DNA of 64,000 bases, from the NCBI GenBank assembly GCA_034437655.1, contig DAOTTU010000113.1, positions 21,974 through 85,973 on the forward strand, in the 5' to 3' direction. Made by a program: the position numbers and the translations under genes. The notes under the pieces were generated by a model. It was not told the origin of the DNA. It saw only the letters and a list, made by a program, of their open reading frames with translations, and made no database searches. Origin of the DNA: J027 sp034437655 (GTDB lineage Bacteria; Chloroflexota; Anaerolineae; Aggregatilineales; J027). Numbering within the stretch: the stretch's first letter is position 1; every line of letters starts with the position of its first letter. Shown one piece after another: positions 9,113 through 17,996 of this stretch.

Positions 9113-9161
9113 GCGAACGCTGTCTCCAATTCTGTATTCAGGTCAGTGAGGAAAGAGGCGG

Positions 9162-9518
9162 TTACTTAGCGCGCAGGTGCTGCGGTGCATATGGCAAGAG
9201 TGCCAGGAAACGTGCCCGTTTGATAGCAACTGCCAGCGCACGTTGGCATTTCGAACACGCCTGTGTTTGTCGCCGGGGGCGAATTTTGCCCGTGTCAGTC
9301 AAGTACATACGCAGGGTATCAACATCCTTGTAATCAACTTCGCATTTGCCGTTTACCTTGAAGGGACACCCACGCCGCCGCCGCCGGCCACCACGACGCC
9401 CACGACCACCCGGTGGCCGCCGCCGGCCAGTGTTGCCACGTCGCCCGCCACCACCACGACTTTCGTTATCGTTTTGCTTCTCGTTCGTACTCTGTTTTGC
9501 TTGATCGTTGTCACTCAT
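9162..9518 (-). CDS. rpsR: 30S ribosomal protein S18 with R/G-rich N-terminal extension
   Basis: Small-subunit protein that pairs with S6 on 16S rRNA. The conserved S18 core (about residues 50-113) includes VDYKDVDTLRMYLTDTGKI and the C-terminal CQRALAVAIKRARFLALLP. Four cysteines, C51, C59, C88 and C91, mark the zinc-ribbon (C+) form. Unlike the usual 70-80 residue protein, this one has about 48 extra residues at its N-terminus, very rich in Arg and Gly. The start is supported by AAAGGA before the ATG. The repetitive CGC/CCG coding of the extension stands out from its neighbours. It is third in the rpsF-ssb-rpsR operon. Confidence 0.96.
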   Translation of the reverse strand: MSDNDQAKQSTNEKQNDNESRGGGGRRGNTGRRRPPGGRGRRGGRRRRRGCPFKVNGKCEVDYKDVDTLRMYLTDTGKIRPRRQTQACSKCQRALAVAIKRARFLALLPYAPQHLRAK

Positions 9519-9628
9519 GTGTAGTTCTATCCTTTATTTACAGATAGGGTGAATTCATTCAGTTTTTGGTTCAGCTTTTAACCCACCAAAGGGCTACAGT
9601 TGTGATTGCGTGTATCGAAAGCGTTTAC

Positions 9629-10045
9629 TTAAAACGTCAAGTCATCGTCATGATGATGCTGGTGTTGCTCATCGTCGTCATCGTCAGCAGACTGGGCAAA
9701 ATGTGTGCCCTGGCGCTCACCAAGCATGATCATCTCTTGCGCGACAATCTCTGTGCGGAAGTGGCGACGACCTTGCTCATCTTCCCAGCCACGGGTCTGC
9801 AAACGTCCTTCAATGTAGACTTGATTACCGTTTGTTAGGTGCTGATTGCAGATTTCAGCGAGCGGTCCCCAGGCAACCACATTGAACCATTCCGTCTCCT
9901 CGCGACGGTCACCGTCGTAATTGACCCATGTGCGGGTCGTGGCAACACTAAAGCTCGTGACCGGACGGCCGCTCGGGGTGTATCGGATTTCTGGGTCGCG
10001 GCCCAGATGGCCGATAATCATCACCTTATTGAGTCCACGTCCCAT
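9629..10045 (-). CDS. ssb: Single-stranded DNA-binding protein
   Basis: 138-residue SSB. The OB fold spans about residues 5-110, opening with LNKVMIIGHLGRDPEIRYT and containing WFNVVAWGPLAEICNQHL and VYIEGRLQTRGWEDEQG. The C-terminal tail is very short (119-138), packed with Asp and His, and ends DDDLTF instead of the common DDDIPF tip through which SSB recruits its partner proteins. The gene lies between rpsF and rpsR as in many bacteria, which ties its level to ribosomal protein supply. It binds single-stranded DNA as a tetramer in replication, repair and recombination (family knowledge). Confidence 0.96.
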   Translation of the reverse strand: MGRGLNKVMIIGHLGRDPEIRYTPSGRPVTSFSVATTRTWVNYDGDRREETEWFNVVAWGPLAEICNQHLTNGNQVYIEGRLQTRGWEDEQGRRHFRTEIVAQEMIMLGERQGTHFAQSADDDDDEQHQHHHDDDLTF

Positions 10046-10090
10046 GTGATGTTATGTCCTGGTTAGGCTACTTGGGCGGTGATGAGCAAG

Positions 10091-10381
10091 CTAGTCGTCA
10101 ACGCGCACGACCAGGTGACGCAATACGTTGTTTTCTAACGACATGCGCCGATCGAAATCGGTCAGGCTGGACGGTTCCATTTCGCTTTCTATAAAAATGT
10201 AATAACCGTCGCGGTTGGTTTTGATGTTGTAGGCAAGTGAGCGACGTCCCCAGTGGCTTGCGTTTTTGATTTCACCACCGCTACCAGTGATCCATCCTTT
10301 AACACGTTCTTCGGTAGCTTTTTGTACGTCTTCACCGAGATTGACGGGGAGAATATACGTGATTTCGTAGGTACGTTTCAT
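10091..10381 (-). CDS. rpsF: 30S ribosomal protein S6
   Basis: 96-residue S6 with the family opening MKRTYEITYILPVNLGED, the central GRRSLAYNIKTNRDGYYIF and the end VLRHLVVRVDD. It forms a heterodimer with S18 on the 30S platform. It is the first gene of the operon rpsF-ssb-rpsR-PPIase. The SD GGGAAGGA (10393-10400) lies 11 bases before the ATG and can be paired into a leader hairpin, pointing to autogenous control. A weak -35/-10 pair (TTGTGT, 17 bases, ATTCTA on the minus strand) is present about 165 bases upstream. Confidence 0.96.
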   Translation of the reverse strand: MKRTYEITYILPVNLGEDVQKATEERVKGWITGSGGEIKNASHWGRRSLAYNIKTNRDGYYIFIESEMEPSSLTDFDRRMSLENNVLRHLVVRVDD

Positions 10382-10392
10382 AGGTTGTTTGG

Positions 10393-10435
10393 TCCTTCCC
10401 TTGGGTTTGCCCAGCTTTCGAATCTGGACGGAAAG
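10393..10435 (-). promoter_or_regulatory. Candidate S6:S18-binding mRNA leader that masks the rpsF SD
   Basis: On the rpsF mRNA, GUCCAG pairs with CUGGGC around the loop AUUCGAAAG, and just outside it CUUUCC pairs with GGGAAG of the SD, with an unpaired AAACCCAA on the 3' side. The junction carries CCG, the trinucleotide that S6:S18 is known to recognise in leaders of this operon in other bacteria. The fold was drawn by eye. Confidence 0.4.
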
Positions 10436-10575
10436 TTACTGAGAATAGCGGGCAATAGCTTACCGTAAAGCCCACCGTCTGGCAAGTGCAAACTCCACGC
10501 TTGCCCCATGCAGGCTTGCCCTTCGCTGGCGCTGGCGCTAGAATTTTGAACTGAATTCGTGACACAAACATTAGG

Positions 10576-11598
10576 ATGCAATCAGCAGTGACTGCTAAAG
10601 GAACCCTGCAAACAAGACGGTTACAGAGTAAAGCACTACAAGACAATCGTCTTGATGACCCCACCGAGCGCGACGTGATTATATATTTACCGCCCGGCTA
10701 TGACGACTCTCAACGTTACCCGGTTGTGTATTTCTTACCAAGCCACGGACGCAACAACAGCTATTATGTGGCCTGGAATCAGTGGGATGAGCGCCTTCAG
10801 GATCGGTTAGACCGTCTGATTATGACAGGTACGATGCCGCCTGCGTTGGTTGTGTTGCCAGACTGCTGGACGCGCTTCGGGGGGTCACAGTATGTTGATT
10901 CCACACTTGGTAATTATGAGCAATACGTTATCAATGAAATTGTGCCTTTTATTGACGAGCATTTCTCCACGCTAGCGACCCGTGAAAGTCGTGGCATTAT
11001 TGGGCATAGTAGTGGTGGGTATGGGGCGATCACATTGGCAATGAAACACCCCGATGTCTTTGGCGCAGTATCGGCACGCGCCCCGGACATGTACTGGGAA
11101 TACAGCGTCTTGCCGGCCGTTGCACAATTGCCGTTGCATATGCAAAAGTGGGGCGGCTTTGCGCAGTTTATCGCAGATATTCCGACTATTCATCCCAAAA
11201 AAGGTGATTTCTGGGTGGCGGTGCATACGCTGATGCAATGCATGGCCTATGGGCCAAACCCTGAACACCCGCTCGGCTTCGACCCACCGATAGACGAGCA
11301 GACCGGGGCCCTGCGCGAGGATGTATGGGCGCGGTGGCTAACCTATGACCCGGTTCGGATGCTCAACGAACCTGCCTATCAAGATGCGTTGCGGTCGATG
11401 GTGTTGGTATATCTTGAAGTAGGGCGCTTCGACCAGTATTTGTTGCAAATTGGGGCACGCATCTTCACCAATAAACTTGACGAGGCTGGTATCGCTCATA
11501 CCTACGACGAGTTTGACGATGGCCATAGCAGTACAAGCTATCGCTATGATGTTTCATTGCCGCTTTTGGTGCAGGCGATTAGTCCAGACGCAGGATAA
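10576..11598 (+). CDS. Esterase D-like alpha/beta hydrolase
   Basis: 340 residues of the esterase/feruloyl-esterase (D-type) alpha/beta-hydrolase family. The nucleophile elbow GHSSGG puts Ser at about residue 145. Other landmarks are the strand DVIIYLPPGYDDSQRYPVVYFLPSHG near the start, PALVVLPDCW, and a late DDGHSSTSYRYD that supplies the likely catalytic His. No signal peptide is seen, so it is probably cytosolic. It precedes the LysM/M23 lipoprotein gene by nine bases and is likely co-transcribed. Substrate unknown; acyl or sugar esters on surface glycans would fit the neighbourhood, but that is inference. The start has only AGG at -4, so a slightly different start is possible. Confidence 0.82.
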   Translation: MQSAVTAKGTLQTRRLQSKALQDNRLDDPTERDVIIYLPPGYDDSQRYPVVYFLPSHGRNNSYYVAWNQWDERLQDRLDRLIMTGTMPPALVVLPDCWTRFGGSQYVDSTLGNYEQYVINEIVPFIDEHFSTLATRESRGIIGHSSGGYGAITLAMKHPDVFGAVSARAPDMYWEYSVLPAVAQLPLHMQKWGGFAQFIADIPTIHPKKGDFWVAVHTLMQCMAYGPNPEHPLGFDPPIDEQTGALREDVWARWLTYDPVRMLNEPAYQDALRSMVLVYLEVGRFDQYLLQIGARIFTNKLDEAGIAHTYDEFDDGHSSTSYRYDVSLPLLVQAISPDAG

Positions 11599-11606
11599 AC
11601 CTTGCC

Positions 11607-13163
11607 ATGTTTACAGGACGCTACTTTATTCCCCTTGGTGTTATCGTTATTTTGATCATTGCGGCGCTGGCCTGTGCCCGACCGGGTTCTGAGCGCATTA
11701 TTGAAGTTAGCGCTACACCACCCGCAAATGCATTGCTTTTTACCCCTACCCCAAACGGACCAACCCCTGAACCGATTCGCCCAACACCGAACCCGGTTCG
11801 CTTTCCGATGCAGGTGAACGACGATGGCAGTTATGCGGTGCAGCCCGGTGACACACTCGCGATGATCGCCGCCCGGTTCGCTGTATCATTGGACTCTTTG
11901 GTAGCCTTGAACAATATTACCAACCCTAACCAGCTTGAAGTTGGGCAAACCTTGCAAATCCCTTCCGTTCGCGCCGAGCCGGGTACCAGCTTTAAGATTA
12001 TCCCCGACTCTGAGTTGGTCTATGGACCGACAACGGTTGGCTTTGATGTTGCAGATTACATGAAGCAAAAGGGCGGTTTTCTGCGCAATTATAGCGAAGA
12101 AGTGAACGGCCAACTGCTGAGTGGGGTTGAGATTGTTAGCGCAATCGCACTGGAATATAGTGTCAATCCGCGTTTGCTGCTGGCGCTTCTGGAATATCGC
12201 AGTGGGTGGATTACCAACCTGGGGCCAAACGCCGAGCAGATTAGTTACCCCCTCGGTTATATCGACCCCAATCGACAGGGATTGTACCGACAGGTGGCAA
12301 CGGCAGCCGATTTGCTCAATGAAGGTTACTATGGATGGCGGTATCGGGGGCTTGAGGCAACGATCCTCACCGCAGATTCAAGTACGATGGCGTTCGCACC
12401 TGACCTGAATGCTGGAACGGTAGCGGTACAATTCTATTTTGCAAAAATCAGTTCGCGTCCCCAGTGGGAATTCGATGTCAGCGAACAGGGGCTATTCCAG
12501 ATCTATCTTGCCTTATTTGGTGACCCGTTCCGCAATGCTGTAGAGCCCTTAATACCATCTGATTTAGCGCAACCTGCGCTACAATTCCCTTTTCCGGCTG
12601 GCGAAACATGGTACTACACGGGCGGCCCACATGGCGGCTTTGCGAGTGGGAGCGCCTGGGCCGCTGTGGATTTTGCTCCACCCTCACCACCCGAAGAACT
12701 ATTGATTGAGCAGGGTATTTGTTATGTCTCGCCTGCATCAGTAGCAGCGGTGGCAGATGGCGTCATTGCCCGTAGTGGCGGCGGCTATGTCGTGCTGGAC
12801 CTTGACGGCGACGGCAATGAACAGACGGGCTGGTCCATTGTCTACTTGCACATCAGCAGCAACGGTGTTGTCCCGGCTGGAACGCGGGTGCAGACAGGGG
12901 ATTTGCTCGGTAACCCTTCTTGTGAAGGTGGTGTTTCCAGCGCAACGCATCTCCATATTTCACGGCGTTACAACGGAGAATGGATTCCTGCTGACTGTCA
13001 GCGTTGCCCGGGCGATTTGCAAGTGCCGCCGTTTATCTTGAATGAGTGGCGCGTTTTTCTGACGACGGGCGAATATCAGGGCACGATGCAGCATATCAAG
13101 AGCGGTGAAGTGCGCCAGGCGTTGCAAGGACGGATCAATACCAATAATCATCTGAGCTACTAA
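11607..13163 (+). CDS. LysM and M23 peptidase domain lipoprotein
   Basis: 518 residues. The N-terminus is a lipoprotein signal ending LALAC with Cys near 22, followed by a Pro/Thr-rich spacer. A LysM domain (about 75-118: YAVQPGDTLAMIAARF to VGQTLQIPS) should bind peptidoglycan. The middle region (about 170-330) contains SVNPRLLLALLEYRSG and is lysozyme-like in feel. An M23 metallopeptidase-like domain lies at the end, with GGPHGGFASGSAWAAVDF carrying the H and D ligands and THLHIS near 447 giving the HxH. The likely role is cell wall remodelling outside the membrane. AGGA lies 10 bases before the ATG. Confidence 0.85.
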   Translation: MFTGRYFIPLGVIVILIIAALACARPGSERIIEVSATPPANALLFTPTPNGPTPEPIRPTPNPVRFPMQVNDDGSYAVQPGDTLAMIAARFAVSLDSLVALNNITNPNQLEVGQTLQIPSVRAEPGTSFKIIPDSELVYGPTTVGFDVADYMKQKGGFLRNYSEEVNGQLLSGVEIVSAIALEYSVNPRLLLALLEYRSGWITNLGPNAEQISYPLGYIDPNRQGLYRQVATAADLLNEGYYGWRYRGLEATILTADSSTMAFAPDLNAGTVAVQFYFAKISSRPQWEFDVSEQGLFQIYLALFGDPFRNAVEPLIPSDLAQPALQFPFPAGETWYYTGGPHGGFASGSAWAAVDFAPPSPPEELLIEQGICYVSPASVAAVADGVIARSGGGYVVLDLDGDGNEQTGWSIVYLHISSNGVVPAGTRVQTGDLLGNPSCEGGVSSATHLHISRRYNGEWIPADCQRCPGDLQVPPFILNEWRVFLTTGEYQGTMQHIKSGEVRQALQGRINTNNHLSY

Positions 13164-13299
13164 TTGAATAGGCCGCAAGCATGGTAGACAAATCTGGTAG
13201 GGTAGGGCAACATTATTGCATCAACGCATCTGTAGAATATCACAATAAATCGCTGCTGCCCGTGTACAGTAGACACTATTAGGTGGAACGCATTGACTG

Positions 13300-14280
13300 A
13301 TGGATTTGTCAATTATCATCATTAGCTGGAATGTCTCGGCCCTGCTGGAAAAATGCTTGCGTAGCCTGTCTGTTGCAGAAATTACGCGCGTCGGCCAGGA
13401 TGGACAGCTATACGGCAGCGGCCCGACGACCGAAGTAATCGTCATTGACTCAGCGAGTGCAGATGATACGGTCGCGATGGTGAAAAAGCATTTCCCGTGG
13501 GTGCATCTCTATCCTCAGTCTGAAAATATCGGCTTTGTACGGGGCAACAATTTTGGCCTGCGCTATGCAACTGGCGACAGCATTATGTTGCTCAACCCCG
13601 ACACCGAGGTGTTCCCCGACACGCTACCCCGCTTGCTAGACCAACTGCACAGCCACGACAGCATTGGCGTGGTGGGGCCGCATACTCTCAACACGGACGG
13701 GACACACCAATCCTCGCGCCGACGTTTTCCCGGCTTGCTTACGGGTATATTCGAAAGTACCTGGTTCGAAGCACTTGCGCCGCAAGCGGTGATTTCACAA
13801 TTCCGTGTGGAAGATCAACCAGACGATGGTGTCTATGCCGTCGATTGGGTGCAGGGACATGCATTGCTGGCGCGGGCAGAAGTCTGGCAGCAGGTCGGCG
13901 CGTTGGATGAGCGTTATATCATGTTCTCGGAGGAATTAGATTGGTGCAAGCGTGCAAAGCTGGCTGGCTGGGAAGTCTATTACGTGGGGGATGCGAAACT
14001 GATTCACCACGGCGGCCAGTCTACAGAGCAGGTTAAGGCCCGATCGCACATCCATTTTCAGCATAGCAAGTTGCGCTACTTTCGAAAATTTCACGGTTGG
14101 GGGGCATTCCTGCTGGTCTGGATGGTATTGGTCTTCAATTACGCGCTGCAACTGGTGTTAGAGGGAGCAAAATGGTTGATTGGGCACAAACGCGCGCTGC
14201 GTGCCGAACGTATCCATGTCTATCGGCGTGTGCTTGGGTCTTTTTTTGTTGGCGAAACGATTGCAATGCGGAAGGTGTAG
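13300..14280 (+). CDS. Family 2 glycosyltransferase, rhamnosyltransferase-like
   Basis: 326 residues of GT-A fold. It begins MDLSIIIISWNVSALLEKCLRSL, then has ENIGFVRGNNFGLRYA and the nucleotide-sugar motif LLNPDTEVFPDTLP near residue 100, and VQGHALLARAEVW with the catalytic-region FSEELDWCKRAKLAGW. This arrangement is typical of WbbL-like transferases that build surface polysaccharides with dTDP- or UDP-sugars at the cytoplasmic membrane face. The C-terminal part has a hydrophobic stretch (FLLVWMVLVFNYALQLVL) that may touch the membrane. The next glycosyltransferase begins five bases after its stop, so they form an operon. Confidence 0.88.
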   Translation: MDLSIIIISWNVSALLEKCLRSLSVAEITRVGQDGQLYGSGPTTEVIVIDSASADDTVAMVKKHFPWVHLYPQSENIGFVRGNNFGLRYATGDSIMLLNPDTEVFPDTLPRLLDQLHSHDSIGVVGPHTLNTDGTHQSSRRRFPGLLTGIFESTWFEALAPQAVISQFRVEDQPDDGVYAVDWVQGHALLARAEVWQQVGALDERYIMFSEELDWCKRAKLAGWEVYYVGDAKLIHHGGQSTEQVKARSHIHFQHSKLRYFRKFHGWGAFLLVWMVLVFNYALQLVLEGAKWLIGHKRALRAERIHVYRRVLGSFFVGETIAMRKV

Positions 14281-14284
14281 CGGC

Positions 14285-15472
14285 ATGCGGATTGGATTAA
14301 TCACAGGCGAATATCCACCCATGCAAGGCGGGGTTGGCGACTATACGCGGGCACTGGCCGAAGCGCTGGTGCATCCTGGGCATGAGGTTTTTGTGTTGAC
14401 GGATCATCGCGCCCAACCTGTGACAGAGCTGCCAATGGTTCATGTGAAGCCGAGTGTGGTGCAGTGGGGGCGCTGGGGAGACGCTGACGGAAAGCCGACC
14501 GGGGCACAGCAAGCGGTTGAGTGGGTGCAATACAATCAGCTCGAAGTGGTAGTCGTGCAATATCAAGCTGCTGCTTACAACATGCACGCCGCCGCAAATG
14601 ATCTCCCCCGCCGTTTACGTCAGTATTGCCCGGTCATTACGACTTTTCATGATTTGCGGGTGCCATATTTATTTCCAAAAGCCGGGGCGCTACGCAAACG
14701 CATTGTCTATCGTATGGCACAGCGCAGCAGTGGTGTGATTGTAACCAACATCGCCGACGAATTAGAACTTAAATCGGTCGGGAATATGCCCCCGCTCGAA
14801 CGAATCCCGATTGGTTCAAACATTGCTGTTGAACCGCCACAGGGCTTTTCGCCGGAGGCATGGCGGGCCAAACTGCATGTGCCAGAACATGTATTGCTGG
14901 TTGGCTATTTTGGCTTCATTAATGCAACAAAAGGGGTAGATACGCTAGCCAATGCCTTGCGGCTGTTGATGGACCGTGACGAGCATGCTGAACTACTCGT
15001 CATCGGTGGCCAGACAGGCGACAGCGACAGCACAAATGTTCAACAGGCGGACGAAGCTGAACGCTTGCTGGGTGGGCTGGGCATTAATCGCCGCGTCCAC
15101 TGGACCGGGTTCGTTGATGCGCAAGAAGTGAGCGCCTATCTGTTGACAGCGGATGTAATTGCGTTGCCCTTTAAAGACGGGGTGTCGTTTCGCCGGGGGA
15201 CGCTGATGGCCGCGCTTGCCCATGGTTGCCCAATCGTGACGACGCATCCGCAGGTCGAGGTGCCAGAATTGACTCACGGTGAAAATGTCTACCTGATTCC
15301 GCCCGACAGACCCGACGCGCTGGCAGACGCGCTGCAAGACCTCTATTTTGATCGTGAACAGCGGCGGCGTTTAGGTGCAGGTGCGCTGAAATTGGCGCGG
15401 CACTTCCAGTGGGACACCATCGCAGCGCAGGTAGTCGCTATGGCTGCGCGGGTGCAAGCATCTCGTCGCTGA
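14285..15472 (+). CDS. Family 4 glycosyltransferase
   Basis: 395 residues of GT-B fold. The start at 14285 is chosen because the protein then begins MRIGLITGEYPPMQGGVGDY, the classical GT4 opening, and GGAAGG lies about nine bases upstream; a longer frame from 14180 would run deep into the preceding gene. The N-terminal acceptor domain is followed by a C-terminal donor domain with VGYFGFINATKGVDTLANAL, the FKDGVSFRRGTLMAALAHGCPIV region and VYLIPPDRPDALADAL. It should add a sugar from a nucleotide donor to a lipid-linked glycan. Its last 35 bases overlap the end of the convergent membrane glycosyltransferase gene. Confidence 0.9.
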   Translation: MRIGLITGEYPPMQGGVGDYTRALAEALVHPGHEVFVLTDHRAQPVTELPMVHVKPSVVQWGRWGDADGKPTGAQQAVEWVQYNQLEVVVVQYQAAAYNMHAAANDLPRRLRQYCPVITTFHDLRVPYLFPKAGALRKRIVYRMAQRSSGVIVTNIADELELKSVGNMPPLERIPIGSNIAVEPPQGFSPEAWRAKLHVPEHVLLVGYFGFINATKGVDTLANALRLLMDRDEHAELLVIGGQTGDSDSTNVQQADEAERLLGGLGINRRVHWTGFVDAQEVSAYLLTADVIALPFKDGVSFRRGTLMAALAHGCPIVTTHPQVEVPELTHGENVYLIPPDRPDALADALQDLYFDREQRRRLGAGALKLARHFQWDTIAAQVVAMAARVQASRR

Positions 15473-17996
15473 GCCACACCGCATTATCTTCAACCGCGAA
15501 TCCTCCGGAGTCTGTGACCTCTAGACGTTCCAGGGTCGGCAAGAAATACAACCCGATCCGCAATCGCAGTGGCCCGCTGGTGTCCGTAGGCACTGCTAGC
15601 TGGTGCGTGGTGCTAATTGTTGCGCCAGCATACCAGGTGCTTGTCGGGAAGCCCGTCTCAGCAAAATTGGTATCGACTTGTGCGATGGTTTCCCCGGCTG
15701 CGTTGACCAGATGCACAAATAGCGTGTAATCCTCTGCAATCGCGGTTTCAGCGTGCCAGAAGAATTGCAAATTGAGTATGTCACCGGGTCGCACTATGTC
15801 GAGAGGTGGGTCGTATTCGACGTGTGTTAAGCGAATTTGTCCGGCGCTATGCTTAAATGCGATGTCGGTTGATTGTGCGTCTGCTGGTGGTGGGGGGAAA
15901 GGGTCTGGCTTAATCCATGTTTGCCCGACAATGATAGTGTCTCTGCGTATTCTTGCACCATAATTGGTCTCTACATCGGCAAACTGCACATTAGGGTGAT
16001 AATGAACGCCGAGCGCTAGCCGATAGCCCCGTTCGGGTGCATCTGGAAAGACTGCAACCCAGCGGGTATCGCGCACGATTTCGCCCACTTCCCACATTGA
16101 TGTCGGATAGAGAAAGCGTTGAATGCCGCTGAACGTGTCGCTTTGTCCGCCACGCCGCTCAATTTCATCTTCTACCAGTTGCACAAAGCTGAAATAGTCG
16201 CGGTTGGTGTCGCTGCGCAGCCGCCAGTAAAACGTCGCCGGGAATGCCTCGCCCGTGGTGATGGTGTTGGGTGTATCAACGTGCAAGAGTTCCAGTGTGT
16301 CGTCATACACAGCCAGCGGTGGTGAAGCTATTCGTGGCGGCATGGTGAAGTTTGATAAGCAGCCATCAATTTCGGTAGTTGAAAGCGCATACCCCAGCAG
16401 CCATCTGTTGCTGTTGTAGAGCGCGGTACCCTCAGCGCGGAGCTGCGCAGCAATTTCCGTATAGCAGCTACCATCAGTGGGCCAGGGGAGAATGATGGCG
16501 CGTTGGGTTTGCGGATTGAGCAGAACATAACCTGTCGGGGCACTGGTGAATAGGGCGTTATTGTCAGCCAGTGTCGGAAAAATTACTAAACCGTCGGGGA
16601 GTGCCTCGCCTGAATACCCCTGTATATCAAAGCCGGATACTCGTAGGAATGTCGCCCCCAGTGCGTTGTTAAGATGATGATGCGGGAAGTATACCGGGGT
16701 GTCTGCGGCGGCGACGCGCTCAATCAACTGACGAAAACGGATGTTGTAATTCCAGTCGATGCCGAACTCAGCCAGCGGTTCCTCAAAAAGCAGTGGCTCT
16801 TCATGATAATGATAATCCATAGCGGTATAAGTGTTATAGGCGCTCCCAATGAATAAAGCTGCTAGCCCTACGATCGCCACAGCGCGTAATCTGCTCCTGC
16901 TTAACGTGTGCCAGATGATCCCAATCCCAACCCCGGCAAGGATTGCCAGCGGTGCAAAGAGTGGCACCAGCCGTGTTGTGGCATGCATTTCTGTTGTCGC
17001 CAGCGCTGGAATCAACAATCCAATTGTGAGTAACCCTGCTACCAGCGGATACCCGCGCCGCCAGCGCCATATCGCATACAGTGTTCCGATAAGGGCACAA
17101 AATAGCAGGGCAGGATTCAGAAATGGTTCGGTGAAAACGTTGTACCGCGCCACAAAAAAGCCGCCTTCTTCGGGGTAGTTGTCGAAGGGGGCATAAATCT
17201 GGCTGGTCCACGCCAAAACATGGTCAAGGAATGCGCGTGGTTCAAGCGGGGTAGGTGGCGTTTCGCCGCTGGCCCCGCCGACACGGTAGCCAAGCCAATT
17301 GTCTATGCGCAGGTAGAAGTACAGCCACGGTGCAAAGGTCAACAGGGCGACACTCGCTGCTACCATATGAGAAGCGACACTGGCTATATCGCGCCGATTA
17401 AGGATATAAGCCAGCCCGAATAGTGCTATCAACGGCGGAAACATCAGACCGGCGAGGTAGAACATGCCACTCAGCGCCACGAAAACTCCGGCTGCAATGT
17501 AGTAGGTCCGTTTACGGGTACGCCATGCCCATGTTATCAACATCAGCGCGAGCATCGTAAAAGTAGGCACCCAGTTGGCACGGTAGAGTGTGCGCCCGAG
17601 CATTACCGCTGCGGGAAGCACCGCAAACGCTAGCCCTGCCCCCACCGCGATGACGTCTCGTGCAGAGTGTCGCCAGTAGAGGGCCCGCGCTGCGCCGATG
17701 GTTGCTGCTGTTGCGAGTGTGTGCAGCAAAACGGTGAGAAATCGTGCTGAAAAGATGCTGGTGCCTGTGACGGTGAAGAACACACCCCGCCCGATGCCGT
17801 CAAATGGTTCGGGGATGTCGTCAAAAATCCAGTTGAGTCCGTACCCTTCTGCAATGCGCCAGGCCCGCATGTAATTGCGTGCTTCATCATAGTTCAAGCC
17901 CGGGGGTTGGGTGGCGAGGTCATCCATTCGTAGCCAGAACGCCAACAATGTGACCCCTGCAAACACCAGCAGTACCCAGAAAGAATGGCGGCGCAT
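15438..17996 (-). CDS. Large GT39-like membrane glycosyltransferase
   Basis: 852 residues. A first membrane helix is followed by the GT-C loop (MDDLATQPPGLNYDEARNYM, about 26-45), whose DE pair corresponds to the catalytic acid region, and then about ten further membrane helices to about residue 400. The rest is a periplasmic-type region with two beta-rich modules (around 560-690 and 710-840), each resembling the carbohydrate-binding or Ig-like tails seen on such proteins. It probably uses polyprenyl-phosphate sugars to decorate proteins or glycans outside the membrane. Its ATG shares a base with the stop of the exonuclease gene (TAATG), so translation is coupled. The 3' end overlaps the convergent GT4 gene. 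Confidence 0.82.
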   Translation of the reverse strand: MRRHSFWVLLVFAGVTLLAFWLRMDDLATQPPGLNYDEARNYMRAWRIAEGYGLNWIFDDIPEPFDGIGRGVFFTVTGTSIFSARFLTVLLHTLATAATIGAARALYWRHSARDVIAVGAGLAFAVLPAAVMLGRTLYRANWVPTFTMLALMLITWAWRTRKRTYYIAAGVFVALSGMFYLAGLMFPPLIALFGLAYILNRRDIASVASHMVAASVALLTFAPWLYFYLRIDNWLGYRVGGASGETPPTPLEPRAFLDHVLAWTSQIYAPFDNYPEEGGFFVARYNVFTEPFLNPALLFCALIGTLYAIWRWRRGYPLVAGLLTIGLLIPALATTEMHATTRLVPLFAPLAILAGVGIGIIWHTLSRSRLRAVAIVGLAALFIGSAYNTYTAMDYHYHEEPLLFEEPLAEFGIDWNYNIRFRQLIERVAAADTPVYFPHHHLNNALGATFLRVSGFDIQGYSGEALPDGLVIFPTLADNNALFTSAPTGYVLLNPQTQRAIILPWPTDGSCYTEIAAQLRAEGTALYNSNRWLLGYALSTTEIDGCLSNFTMPPRIASPPLAVYDDTLELLHVDTPNTITTGEAFPATFYWRLRSDTNRDYFSFVQLVEDEIERRGGQSDTFSGIQRFLYPTSMWEVGEIVRDTRWVAVFPDAPERGYRLALGVHYHPNVQFADVETNYGARIRRDTIIVGQTWIKPDPFPPPPADAQSTDIAFKHSAGQIRLTHVEYDPPLDIVRPGDILNLQFFWHAETAIAEDYTLFVHLVNAAGETIAQVDTNFAETGFPTSTWYAGATISTTHQLAVPTDTSGPLRLRIGLYFLPTLERLEVTDSGGFAVEDNAVWLSDEMLAPAQP

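Noticed and set aside
13164..13299. Gap before the GT2 gene examined for a terminator and promoter
   Set aside because: No stem with a T tract and no -35/-10 pair at proper spacing could be found.
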